Shown here piece by piece: positions 45,301 through 54,957 of a stretch of 64,000 nt of DNA. The notes beneath the pieces are model-generated. The model did no database searches, was not told where the DNA came from, and saw only the letters and a list, made by a program, of their open reading frames with translations. The stretch comes from Trichostrongylus colubriformis. Its lineage: Eukaryota; Nematoda; Chromadorea; Rhabditida; Trichostrongylidae. The DNA lies in the NCBI GenBank assembly GCA_963978905.1, contig OZ022260.1, positions 48,505,551 through 48,569,550 of the forward strand, read 5' to 3'. A program made the translations under genes and the position numbers. How positions within the stretch are numbered: the first letter of the stretch is position 1; the number at the start of each line of letters is the position of its first letter.

Positions 45301-48300
45301 TTTTCGCAAATTGATTAGCTATCCACTGTACTACAGGAAGCTCTTGAGAATGAGATGTATACGAGAGGAAAGCGAAATATTCACTTCACTACAATCTGCA
45401 CATCGTTCGTTCAAACCCGAATGAGTGCCGATATCCCGTGAGTCAATCAATTGCAAACAAACGGAATTGTGGAAAAACGCTGCTTTTAGGGTATGTCCCA
45501 CGGCAATGCTCTCAGCTGAGGTGGTCGCTGAGGAGATATTTGATGCTATACTCACCAACGAACGGATACTGCTGCTTCCCAGAAAGGCTTACATTCTCTA
45601 CGCTTTGAAAGGGTAAGCAAGGCTACAGTAACCAACAAAGACCAACGAGCACTGACGTTCTCTACTGAGTTTCCGGGATGTTGTAACATTATAAATAAGA
45701 AGCCAACGCTCTAAATGCGCACTGTTTACATACTGACTAGGTGTCATTCTGACTGCCACTTTCTGGGAAGAAACTAGATAAATAAATATGTAGTACAGCA
45801 AATTTCGAATATGAGAGTTTTCAGTTTTCTCTCAAGCAAGGTTGCCTGTTAGAAATGAGCTTTCTTAACCCGATGCACTTTCGTGTTTCTACTGTATGTC
45901 AAAATTTCGATCGAAATCCAGACCTAAAATCATTGAACTGTCGAACCATTCCCATGCTGAACAGTCTCACGAGCAAGAATTAGAATGAGATCTGGAGAAA
46001 TTAGATGGAACTCCAAAGTGAAATAAAATGGTTGCAAATATGCTCTGCTTCAAAATGCGCGGTTCGGCACCTTCCAAGTGTTCTCGTAGACCCTCACATG
46101 GGTGAATCTTCAACATCGCTTTGAAGTACGACATGGCATTTATTAGATACGTCCAAATTCAGATGAATGGCTACTAAATCCGGTGCTACTGGATTTAGGT
46201 TGGAAGGGCACTCGAAAAACATGGCTCGTGCCGAATATCTGCTTATAGACGCTCTCAAGGTTATCTTATGCTCATATTCGGCTAACTAAACAAGAAAACG
46301 AGTAAATTACTCTTCTATCGGTATATTACGAGGAACTCGCTTCAACTAAACTAAATAACCACTTACGCGTATTTACCTAAGCTTTGGGAAAGGGAGCCAC
46401 TTTTTCTCAGGCTTAGGCTTACACAGGATAGGAAAAACACGAATCCGCTTCCTCAAAATGCTTTTTTTTTGCAGAATTCGAGCCCGATTCGGTTAGCACA
46501 TGACCTCTTTGCGCTATAGGCACAGCGTTAGAGGCGCGAGCACTCTTGTAGTGGCCTCGCCTATCTTACCTTTTCCACCACTACACAACGTCCACAACCC
46601 TCTGCCGTCACCTACAGAGTGCTCTCAGAGCTCTTTTCTTTGAACACATCATTTTTATCTGCAGTAAAAGTGAGCGGGAGGATAAAAAGTATCGAAAAAT
46701 GAAACGTGGAAAATGTAGCAGTGCACCACCCTAGGTTTATGAGACTGCTCTATTCGCAATTATTTTATGAGTTTCCTTTGTTTTGATTATCTGATTATTC
46801 GCAGCAGAACATAAGGATAGTCAAAAAATTGATAATGTTTTTGGTGTGGAACAACGCTGCAGTCTTCGACAAAGAAATCCCCATACCCTGGAACTGAGAC
46901 AACATCAAATCTCCGCATTTGTGATTCGCTGATAAAAGAACATGATAGTTATTCAATAAGTAGCTATGAACTTAATAATACTCAATTAATATTAACTAAT
47001 TCAACAAATAAATCCTTAATAGTCATTCAAAGTCAGTAATCGTGCACGGAAAAATAGATTCTGCGTTACCCATACATTTATATTGTATTTGCTCAATAAG
47101 GAGTGCGTGCAAAGTTTCACAAGCAAAAGTGCGAATCCGGCTGAGATGCAGCTCCTCAGATTGGCGGGGCTTTCGGGTAGGTGCCCGACCAGGCGTCCGG
47201 CGTGGTCGGAGATGCATAGTGGAAAGAGAAAATTATCGAACAGCCCCATTCTTCATCTCCAAACGAGGCGGACGACAGGACAGGGCACTTACTCGGAGGA
47301 CCCGACCCCTCGACCGCCAATGAGGCGCTGTATCTTAGCAGGATTCGCACTTTTTTTTGCGTGAGCCTCTGCAAAAGGCCCATCATGAAACAACATAAAC
47401 ATATGGCTAACAGAGAAAGTTATTTTCCCGTGCACGATTCTTTTGACAATTAGCAAAATAACACCAAATGAAAATGACTGAATAAGTGGAAAGTCATCAT
47501 GGTTACGAGGCTTCCACCAGGAGTATTTGGAAAAAACCTTGGTGCCATTCTTGAGCAATTCCCTCTCTGTGTGCGATAGCATAAAGACAGCATTAGGGGT
47601 AATGTGGTTATTGAGAAAACCCTGAAAGTTATATGGAAACTATGAGCCTGAGAACGCTATCTGTGGCGAAATCCCGAAAAAAAGTACGCCTCCGAGCTGT
47701 GGAAACGGCGCAACGTATAGGAGCTGCTGCCTTTCGATAATCGACCTCGCCTCCTATCGATGTGATACCTGGTCGGCTAGGGTGGGGGTCGATAGGTCGA
47801 ATTTCCGCTTGCGGCGTCGCACTCGCGGCGCCGTCAGTATGAGCCGTTGAGAATTCCGCTTAAGACACAATGGGCTGGTACCGTAAGGTACCTTTAAAAT
47901 TGCAAGTTGAAAGCTTCGGGAGTTCGCCTACCTTTAAAGGAACCTCACGGTAGCAGCTCATTGCGCCTTTAGCGAAATTCCAAACGACTCGTACTCGCCG
48001 CGCTGTTCGCCGCAGGCGGTCGCGCGGATATTCGACCTATCGACCCCCACCCGGTCGGCTACGATGAGGGCGGCCAAGGATATGCGGTGAGATCGAAGGT
48101 ATTGCAGCGCGCTTTCGAAGTTCTAGCCTGAAGCTCACTCCAGGAAGAGATGCTGTCGTACTTCCGAACATTCCCTTCTGTTTACTTGGCAGCATGCCAA
48201 TGGAAATCTCGTTCGGAGTATCCGCCTCTTGACGGAACGGTCGTCCGCGTGGAGGATCAACTGGAGAAGGGAGTTCTTTTTCTCGGGTTTTTGGCCATTT

Positions 48301-49832
48301 CCATCCATTTCCGTTCACTGTCCTGTTACTAGCATCTCGGCTTTCAGATTCAGTACTTCTTTTACTTTTATTAGGTTGTCCCAAAAGTTTTGTAGGATTT
48401 TTTGATCATCACTTTATTATTTTTTCTTCCAACAAACAACAATCAGGCAACGACGCATTCACCATTCTTATCGACAACACTCTGCCCCCTCATAGGTGAA
48501 TCGTTGATTCCCTCCTCCGAGAACTCTGGGTTTTGAGAGTCGAAGAAGACAGCGATCGCCTTTGCAAGCATGTCATAATCAGCGAATTTTCTCTTGGCCA
48601 GGAAGGATTCAAGAGGATGGGTAAGGTGATAGTCAGAAGGGCTAATGTCTGGAGAGTATGGCTGGTGGGACAGCACATCTCAGCCGGGCTCCTGTAGCTT
48701 GGTCTGCGTACACTTCGCGACGTATGGGTGGGCGGTCATGAAAGAAGGTGACCACGGACCTTCTCAGGCGCTTTTCTCAAATAGCCGACGCCGATCTGCT
48801 GGAGCTGGTGGGTGTATATGGAAGCGGGTACTGTCTCGCCTTGTGCCAACCCCTCTTGGAGAAGCATTCCTTCCGCGTCCAGAAGCAGCAGGGTAGAATT
48901 TTCTTCGGATGGAGGTCGGACATGGGCTGCGTTGGCGGCTCGCCGTCACGTAGCAGCCAAAAGGCGCGGGGTGCGTTGGTATCATACGTATCCCAGCTTT
49001 CACCACCCGTAGCCAGATAGACGAGAAAGTCGTTGCGATGCGGACGGAGCAGCAGCGATTGACAGATGCTCACACGGGCACTTTTGTGAGCATCCGTCAG
49101 GGCATGAGGTCCATCGCGACAGCACCTTCCGATAACCGGGCTTGTGGAGGCGACGATTTACGGTTGTGGGCGCTTGTCCATTCCTCCCCGCTAGCTCGCG
49201 CATGGTGGTTTCAGGATCGGCGCGAACGGCGGAGAGCAGAGTCTCGTCGTCGCATGCGTGTGGGCGTCCAGTGAGTGGCTTGCCTTCCATGTCAATCTCG
49301 CCGTTGCTGAAGCTGATGAACCAGCGGCGCACGGTCTCGTAGCTCACACATCCCTTGCCCAATGCAGCGTTGATGGAGTGGCAAGCTTCCGTCGCTTTGA
49401 TGCCGCAAGATCACTCATAGTAGATGACACCGCGCGCTGGGTGGGTATCGACTCTGGGCACTGTAGCTCTCTGCACGAAGTTCGGTGGGTCAATATATAT
49501 TTTACTAGAAAGCCTAGAGAACGTTCCACCATATTCCTGAACCGCCTAGACCTGTCTCGAAGTAAACAAGAGCTATGGTTCTTCAAGAAAAATCCTACAA
49601 GACTTTTGGGACAACCTAATACTTCGAGTTTCCCCTAGCTGCCTTTAAGCCGGATTCTTTTCAAGCAAAAGATTTAGGAGGATTCGAGTGTAGGAAGTGT
49701 GAAACAGAGAACTCTCAGAAATGAACTGTTGGACTGGTCCTACTATAAATAATTCCGGAGTACTTCATTCATTCTAGATTGCTACCTCGACAGACGTTTC
49801 AACGATTGCTGCACTATCTATTGGTATATTAG
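39369..49832 (+). CDS. Short-chain dehydrogenase/reductase (SDR16C-like), copy 2
   Basis: Exons: 39369-39484, 39543-39689, 41411-41605, 41661-41751, 42209-42255, 45337-45437, 45490-45612, 49778-49832 (TAG). Every exon has exactly the length and phase of its copy-1 counterpart and none has a stop, so both genes appear to have been kept open. Landmarks: [35 protein letters not shown] (catalytic Ser), [13 protein letters not shown] (Tyr and Lys), [31 protein letters not shown]. Copy 1 has CSTSSIF where this copy keeps the usual SxAG-like MAG, so this may be the more conserved enzyme. The conserved CP after the active site is CT here. Donor of exon 1 is AG|GCGAGT (GT in copy 1), and exon 5 uses AG|GCAAG as in copy 1. 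The start is unresolved; in this copy the first ATG after the CTCCAG acceptor is the one giving MLAFWEII. Introns hold two mariners and several foldbacks. Substrate unknown; likely membrane or lipid-droplet retinoid, steroid or fatty-alcohol chemistry by family. Confidence 0.85.
39799..40696 (+). mobile_element. Internally deleted mariner in SDR copy 2 intron 2
   Basis: TTAGGTTGATTCATAATAAA and its inverse (one mismatch over 26 bp) bound 898 bp, with TA on each side. Copy 1 lacks it (CTATTCTAATACTTTGCCCC near 19789-19808), giving an empty TA site. Plus-strand frames give an N-terminal MPHDFKRSRDRIRNVI...LSGQEPADIGRRLIEA and a C-terminal SDFHLFSHSQRHLDGQDFKT, GNFFELQLPAFWSKGIHDLP, typical of mariner transposases. 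The middle with most catalytic acids is deleted or scrambled, so it cannot encode an active enzyme. Confidence 0.9.
40732..41149. mobile_element. Foldback family F, copy 2
   Basis: Arms GGCCGCATGCAAAATTTCAC and GTGAAAAATTGCATGCGGCT face each other; the outer ends AATCTCATGG and CCGTGGACGATT are weakly inverted. It starts 35 bp past the mariner. Copy 1 reads GCAATCATTAAGCAATAG here (about 19822-19839), so a 3-bp TTA-like target duplication (TCA left, TTA right) is possible. Confidence 0.65.
42300..45300. other. SDR copy 2 intron 5, mixed repeat content
   Basis: The first part (to about 42925) aligns with copy 1 around 28320-29080; the last part (from about 45040) aligns with 30300 onward. Between them is a copy-2-specific stretch. 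Minus-strand frames at 44044-44286 (IPKCYLLRQQNLTNLKEGKF) and 44294-44488 look like remnants of a protein, possibly a transposase, but I cannot name it. AACACAGGGGGTGTC-like sequence at about 43942 resembles the Tc1-like terminus at 53440. Confidence 0.4.
46140..47038. other. SDR copy 2 last intron, no gene recognised
   Basis: Between the copy-1-like part of the intron and the next foldback I see only short AT-rich sequence and CCTAAGC / GGCTTAGGC inverted motifs (about 46378, 46421). No exon is supported. Confidence 0.4.
47039..47438. mobile_element. Foldback family F, copy 3
   Basis: The ends are AATCGTGCACGGAAAAATA and its close inverse TTATTTTCCCGTGCACGATT, the best-preserved termini of the family. 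Inside, GTTACCCATACATTTATATT faces AACATAAACATATGGCTAAC. It lies in the last intron of SDR copy 2; copy 1 lacks it. Confidence 0.75.
47586..48310. repeat. Dispersed repeat R2, copy with nested foldback
   Basis: Aligns with 8115-8550 on both sides of a 273-bp insertion at 47780-48052. The two copies are separated by almost 40 kb and are in different host introns, so R2 is itself a dispersed, probably mobile, sequence. Confidence 0.6.
47780..48052. mobile_element. MULE-like foldback with perfect 9-bp target duplication
   Basis: Termini GGGTGGGGGTCGATAGGTCG and the exact inverse (23 bp perfect) are flanked by GGTCGGCTA at 47771-47779 and again at 48053-48061. The homologous R2 copy at 8115-8550 is uninterrupted here (GATTGGCTACGG). 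The interior has no ORF but carries further inverted pieces (TGGTACCGTAAGGTACC, GGAACCTCACGGTAGC). A perfect 9-bp duplication and GGG ends fit the Mutator-like superfamily. Confidence 0.9.
48371..49619 (-). mobile_element. Full-length but dead mariner
   Basis: TTAGGTTGTCCCAAAAGTTT and its inverse (32 bp with one mismatch) bound 1249 bp, flanked by TA. The minus strand holds a broken transposase: HTH region (about 49400-49000) with GCVSYETVRRWFISFSNGEI and GKPLTGRPHACDDE; then YLATGGESW where active mariners have TGDE, so the first catalytic Asp is lost; DLHPKKILPC; and SPDISPSDYHL near the third acid. Several frameshifts separate them. It is in the last intron of SDR copy 2. Confidence 0.92.
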
Positions 49833-50321
49833 CTTGTGTGGACGCTGAATAGGTTACAACACTGTCTCACCTGTATCACCATATGCAACACCCGACGCAA
49901 TTGGTCGCATCAACTGCTCGTTTTTAAGAACAGAAATACAGTTGTTTGGAAGAATCGAATTTGATCAACACGGAATTATCTTATTTCTCTACAAATCTTC
50001 TGGCTTAATGCCACTTCCCGCCGGCACTAACGAAACCTGGCTGTTGTGTTATCTCGGTATCACGCTCACTTCACACCTTATTACTCTGTAATCACTAATG
50101 ATTACTCCCCTTTACCGTTTTAACCGCTTACTTCTCATATTTTCTTTTGCTTTGGGAACATGCATTTATAAAGTTGAATAAAAGTGGATATGTACATAAC
50201 GACACATGCTTCAAGTGGTGTCACGTCCTACCTGTTATTTCATCCTACTTGCTGCTGCTCCTTATTAGCTTTCTCTGTACTCACCAGAGAATTGTCCACG
50301 ATACGTTGCCTAAACATAAGC

Positions 50322-50438
50322 ATGTTCATTATTGAGAGCGAGAAAGACGGTATCACCGACGAGGCAGATGTAGTGGTACCACACGATGAAGAAACTGATT
50401 CGATTGCATCGATTGGTAACAAATTGTTAACTTGCTGA
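50322..50438 (+). CDS. Small conserved ORF at the duplication boundary, copy 2
   Basis: MFIIESEKDGITDEADVVVP then a different tail from copy 1 (ETDSIASIGNKLLTC, stop). The shared head ends where the duplication ends, so this copy is a truncated or chimeric version. A donor-like GATTG|GTAAC follows at about 50416. Function unknown. Confidence 0.35.
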   Translation: MFIIESEKDGITDEADVVVPHDEETDSIASIGNKLLTC

Positions 50439-50717
50439 GAATCTAATTCGTACACATTGATGGTAGGCCATATCCCGCTTATCGATGTTTATCTTTTTCG
50501 TAAACATGGTTCACTACTTGGAATTAGACATAGTCTAGCGGTCGATACCCAGTGTTGCTGCCAGTACCGCATTAGAAAATGATTCCGAGTGAACCGCTCG
50601 CTTTGCTATAACAAATAGTATAGGTGGTTTCATGATTATCAATGTAGATCGCAGCATCAAGATAAATACAACATTTTTTGGAACGCCAGGCAATTCAGCG
50701 GTCGATACATCGGCCAG

Positions 50718-51560
50718 CGATATCAGAACATAAAATATGTTATGATAATAATAATAATATGTTCACCCAAAGGCACTAAGCATCAGACTCTTTTGCTAAA
50801 GCGGTCGTACAGTAGTAGCAAGCGATGTAAAGGATTTCATCCCATCCAATCCCTAACGGTTCTTTTCAGCCACTGTAATCCGTTATCAGTTTCACTGAGG
50901 CCCCTGTACTTAACAATACTATTGAGGTCCCCGCACCCTACAGTAACTGCGAATGTGAACATTCCACTGTGAGCCGCAAAAGGGAATCGGCTTTGGTGAC
51001 ATCTCCCCTTTCACGCTCCTTGTCGAATTTTATCAACTATTATAAATTTAGATCACCCACTATTAATGTCCCCGTCCTACCCTGGTAAACACCTATGAGT
51101 GTCAGTGCTCTTGGATCAGCGCGAAAAGCCGAAACGAATTTGAAGACATTTGCCTTCTCATGCTCCTCAACAAATCTTGTCAACCATTATCAATATGGAT
51201 AACCCAAAACTGAAGTCCCTGGCCCACCCCGCTAAACACCTATGAGTGTCAGCGCTCTTGGATCAACGCGAAAGGGGAAACGGATTTGACGACTCTAGCT
51301 ATTTCACGCTGCTTATCGAATCTTAACAACCGTTATCAATGCGGGTCACCCGCCATTAATGTTCCCGCCCCATACCGCAAAACAACTCTGAGTGTCAGCG
51401 CTCTAGGATCAACCCGAATGATGAAACCACTTTGGTGACATTTGCCTTTCAAGGCTCCTTATCAGAGCGTATCAGCTGCTATCATTTTCGGTCCACCACC
51501 GCCTAGGTCCCCTCACCACCCCCTATATCATTTAAATTCAGCGTCACAGCTTTGCTGCGA
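50718..51560. repeat. R1 repeat with a roughly 149-bp tandem array
   Basis: After a leader matching 7530-7990, the phrase TGAGTGTCAGYGCTCTNGGATCA recurs at about 51094, 51243 and 51391, and CGTTATCAAT/TATTATAAAT-type phrases precede each. The period is about 149 bp and there are about 3.5 diverged units. The other locus (7530-8130) has one unit. Confidence 0.8.
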
Positions 51561-53439
51561 CGCGAGATACGAATTTCATGACAGACATACACGCACGCAC
51601 GGACAACTAAGCGAATTATATAGAGTAAGATACTACATAGAGGAGAGGAGCGGGTGCACAAGAGATGGTCCATGGTTTTGAGTTCGAAAGCATGCGAGTT
51701 TGGAAGATTAGCAACCCAAAGATTACCGCATTTTTTAAAAATCTTTGTAGGTGAGTTTGGTATTTCAATGGAGGGGCTCATTACCGTAGGGTTATATGTA
51801 GAATAGGACTGTGGAACGGAGCAATGGAAACAAGAAAGTGTGTGAATTTTGAGAAGCTATCTTCACAATTTTTGTGTTTTCGATTCCGAACCGCCGCGTT
51901 TCGATGAAATTAGGTGGCGTTGCTGGTGCGTTATTTTACCGTAAAAATAAACAAAAGCGAAGCAATGGAAACAAAGAAAGCTTGTGAGTTCTGATGTGTA
52001 TGGGATATGATGAGCTATGATTTCCATGCCTAAAACTACCGTTTATTGATGAAATAAAGTAGAACGGCATTTTTGTTAGAAAATCAACAGGAGAGAAGCA
52101 GCGTGAGTGAAGGGATTTATTTCAGGTGGAGGGAAGATTCTATCCAGCATGTAAGTTTCGGCATTTTGACTGGATACTATCTTGGAGTACATCCGAATGA
52201 AATTAAATGAAATGCGGTATAAGGCGGAAGAATGAAATAAGACGCGTAAGAACACCAAATAATTCCCATGACTATATACAGGCGATAACTATTCTCGAAT
52301 ATTGATCTCCAATTAAAATTTACCACAATTTGACGGATTACAGTATGTAGAGGAATGTAGTACCTGAGTGGTACCGTAAGTAAATGGAATACTGCACCTG
52401 ATTAGGATACAGTAGAACATTTGGAAAGAAACCGGTGCTTCCGATGAGAAAGGTAGTTTGATGAAATATGAATTACAAAAAATTGGAGCAATGTGTTAAG
52501 CCCATGACTAGGTTTATGCTTGGATTTTTGAACAATTTTCATATAAATTTCTGGCTTTTCTTGAAAGATGAGGAGTTTGAATTCTTCTAAAGCACGGGAC
52601 GGTAGCAAGTGATATATAAAAAAGGGCGAATGAGCTCTGAATTGAACATTAGGATTGTGTACGTGAACGGTTTCCGACAAAATTATACCTCTAATCTTTA
52701 CTGTATTTAAATTTCGTGTAATATTCGGACGGAAAGAAGAGCAATTGAGGCGCAAGTTTCTCATATCCTGCAGAAACCATTTGGTTCACGAGGACATGGG
52801 TTTATCAAAAATGATCAACCATTTTTCTGCTTGATTTGCGGTGAGTGAGAGTAACCTGTGGTTCATTTGCGACCTATTGCCGCTATTGTCACAGAAGGTC
52901 TCCTGGATTGTATCTATCATCCAATTGCACTTTTCAGGTAGGAGCTGGATCCCTTGTTGACCGTTTTTGCCCTGCCTTCAAGGCGCCAACTCAGAAAGAT
53001 GGGTTATACATGGTTTCCTGCTCATATCATGCACAAGGGTTTTGTTAACAGCCCAAAATTCGAAAAATTCCTCAGCCTCCCTACAGAAATTGAGAGATGA
53101 AGCTCGAGATGGCTTAATTGAGCGATGACTCCTTCTAAGTCGTATGTGCTCTAAGCACCCGGTGATTGTGGCCCCGCTTGAGGCGTTGGAACCACTTGTG
53201 GGCTATTCTGCTCCAAGTCCATGTCCGCACTGAGTAGAGACTCGCGATCCTCCGTTTCAAGTGTGAGCGCTCATAGAGCTCTCTGGGTTATGTATCCCAG
53301 TTTGACGTCCATTCTATCGCGCTCACATGTCACCTCATCTAAGCGGGCACTAAGCATGAAGCCGAGCTCGTCCGCATCTTGTGTTTGCTCTATTTTGAGT
53401 ATTATGTCCTTTCTGTCCGACTTTTTCTTGCAGGCTCCA
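51561..53439. other. Intergenic, no gene recognised
   Basis: AT-rich. Two plus-strand phrases (GAGCAATGGAAACAAGAAAG at about 51817 and GAAGCAATGGAAACAAAGAA at about 51959) recur 140 bp apart. Long minus-strand frames (52402-52764) have no motif or codon pattern I trust. Confidence 0.4.
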
Positions 53440-54329
53440 CAGGGGGTGCCAAAAAAAGTAATTTTCTCCCTCCCCTTTCAACCTTACTTTGGTCGATCTT
53501 CAGCAAATTCTGACGAGGTATTTCCAACTTAAAGTTCACAAACTTACTACATACCATCACTAACCTCCGTGAGAGCCTTCTGCACGAACGGGATCGGGAG
53601 CTTGTTCCATGTGAACATGATGTGTCACTGAACACGGCAAAATCCGAGATTTCGTAGGCTTCGTTCACAACCCAGCTAAGGTGCGTTCACTCTAGGTACC
53701 TGAGGAGATTCATACTGGGTGGTGCCTTTAAGTATTCCGTTTTCTCAAGCCTTCTAACATCCTTCGTTTCCAAGAAACAAAACGTGCTATTACCACTGAA
53801 AACCCTCCGACGGTGGATTTGAGGTATGAAAAATGACACTTCGAATCATAGCAGCGTTGTCCGACTAACAAGGCTGGGGAGACGGTCGTTTGGCGCTGCC
53901 CCTTGGAGCTAATTTGCCAAAGTGGCACTGCCAAAGCTCCTCCCCAAAAAAGGCTTAGGTAAATCTGGGAGAGTCCAGACGGCCCATGCGCCCCATTGGC
54001 AAATTAGCTGCAAGGGCCGCGCCAAACGACATACACCCACAAGGCTGTGTGACTTCCATGAACCGAAGCCTTAGGGAGCTTCCCACAACACACCTACCAC
54101 AGTACCTGGCTCCACTGTTTTAGCGAACTTTGATCGTAGGTGCTCTGAAGCCCGACTGAAGGCCCCGTAGTTTGATTAAGGTGGAAGTAGTGAGTCTCAG
54201 CTTGCTCCTGTTTCTAAAGGAGCATTTCAGGAATGTTTTGCTCCAATACTATCATTTCTTTCGTTTCCCTATGGTTTGATTACTTGGCGGATGTGAGCCG
54301 TAAGCAAAATTACTTTTTTGGCACCCGTC
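53440..54329. mobile_element. Tc1-like non-autonomous element, copy B
   Basis: Starts CAGGGGGTGCCAAAAAAA and ends TTTTTTGGCACCCGTC. It aligns with 371-1106 (shared ATTTTCTC, CAGCAAATTCTGACGA, CACGAAYRGGATCGGGAG, GTGAGTCTCAGCTTGCT, CTTGGCGGATGTGAGCCGT). A 162-bp foldback is nested in it. No transposase ORF. Confidence 0.65.
53877..54038. mobile_element. MULE-like foldback nested in Tc1-like copy B
   Basis: GTCGTTTGGCG...TAATTTGCCAA faces TTGGCAAATTAGCTGCAAGG...CGCCAAACGAC. The 9-mer ACAAGGCTG flanks both sides exactly (53868-53876, 54039-54047). Copy A of the host element (about 806-830) lacks the insertion. A related, longer element is at 61828-62481. Confidence 0.88.
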
Positions 54330-54465
54330 TTGAAGATTTTCCCTTCCCCCTCTAATTTGTATTATGCTACTTTTCAGCAGTGCTATTACGGACATACATT
54401 TTTACAGGCTTCCTCGTCGAACGAAACAAAGAGCGGTGAATCAAGCAAATGAAAGCGAGTTAATA

Positions 54466-54625
54466 CAGTCCATTTCGGAAAAACAGATAGGGCGTGGCCT
54501 ACGGACTTGGATGAACGTGTATCAAACTTCTCACCACGCCACACACTCTCAATCTCGCCTCGTACTCTCACTCTCGCCACTCGAGTCCGTAGACCACGCC
54601 CTGTCTGTTTTTCCGAAATGGACTG
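54466..54625. mobile_element. TA-flanked MITE (CAGTCCATTT family)
   Basis: CAGTCCATTTCGGAAAAACA and its perfect inverse bound 160 bp with TA on each side. The subterminal GGGCGTGGCCTACGGACTTG matches the other family members. The perfect ends suggest it is the youngest copy in the window. Confidence 0.88.
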
Positions 54626-54773
54626 TACTTTAGGCGGATGCACCAGAAATATGGCGGCTCACTGGATCTATCATGAGGCAATCCGACGAGTGAGAGAGAA
54701 TGGGAATATAAAGTCTTCGTATAGTGAACAGAGTGGAATCGGGTCGTTGATGAATCGAAAAGTGTGGACCACG

Positions 54774-54957
54774 CCGGCGTCAGACTTCGCGATTTTGCGG
54801 ATTTGTAGTGGCGCTGCTCCCCACGCGAAGTTGCGGCAATGAAAGTCTTAAAGGCGTATTAATGCGCGCGAATGTGCGCATTAATACGCCTTTGAACTTT
54901 ATTCCTTATAGGGGTGGAAGCCGTAAAATGACAAAATTGCGAAGTGTGACGGCGGCC
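54774..54957. mobile_element. Harbinger-like foldback with an 18-bp perfect hairpin
   Basis: The right end reads GACGGCGGCC followed by TAA, that is TTA|GGCCGCCGTC inverted, as in the 20264 and 21188 MITEs. The left arm GCCGGCGTCAGACTTCGCGA is a mutated match. Inside, AAAGGCGTATTAATGCGC and its complement (54849-54892) form a perfect stem with an 8-bp loop. A relative is at 60505-60670. Confidence 0.5.

Larger units (their letters stand above)
35665..50397 (+). repeat. Segmental duplication, copy 2
   Basis: Direct copy of 13690-32179 (see that entry). It lacks the 2.4-kb foldback, the LINE and the intron-2 MITEs of copy 1, and has its own mariner and foldback insertions. Similarity stops at about 50397 inside a small ORF. 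Confidence 0.85.

Noticed and set aside
54364..54842. Overlapping plus- and minus-strand frames
   Set aside because: They read through the 54466 MITE palindrome, which makes mirror-image peptides.
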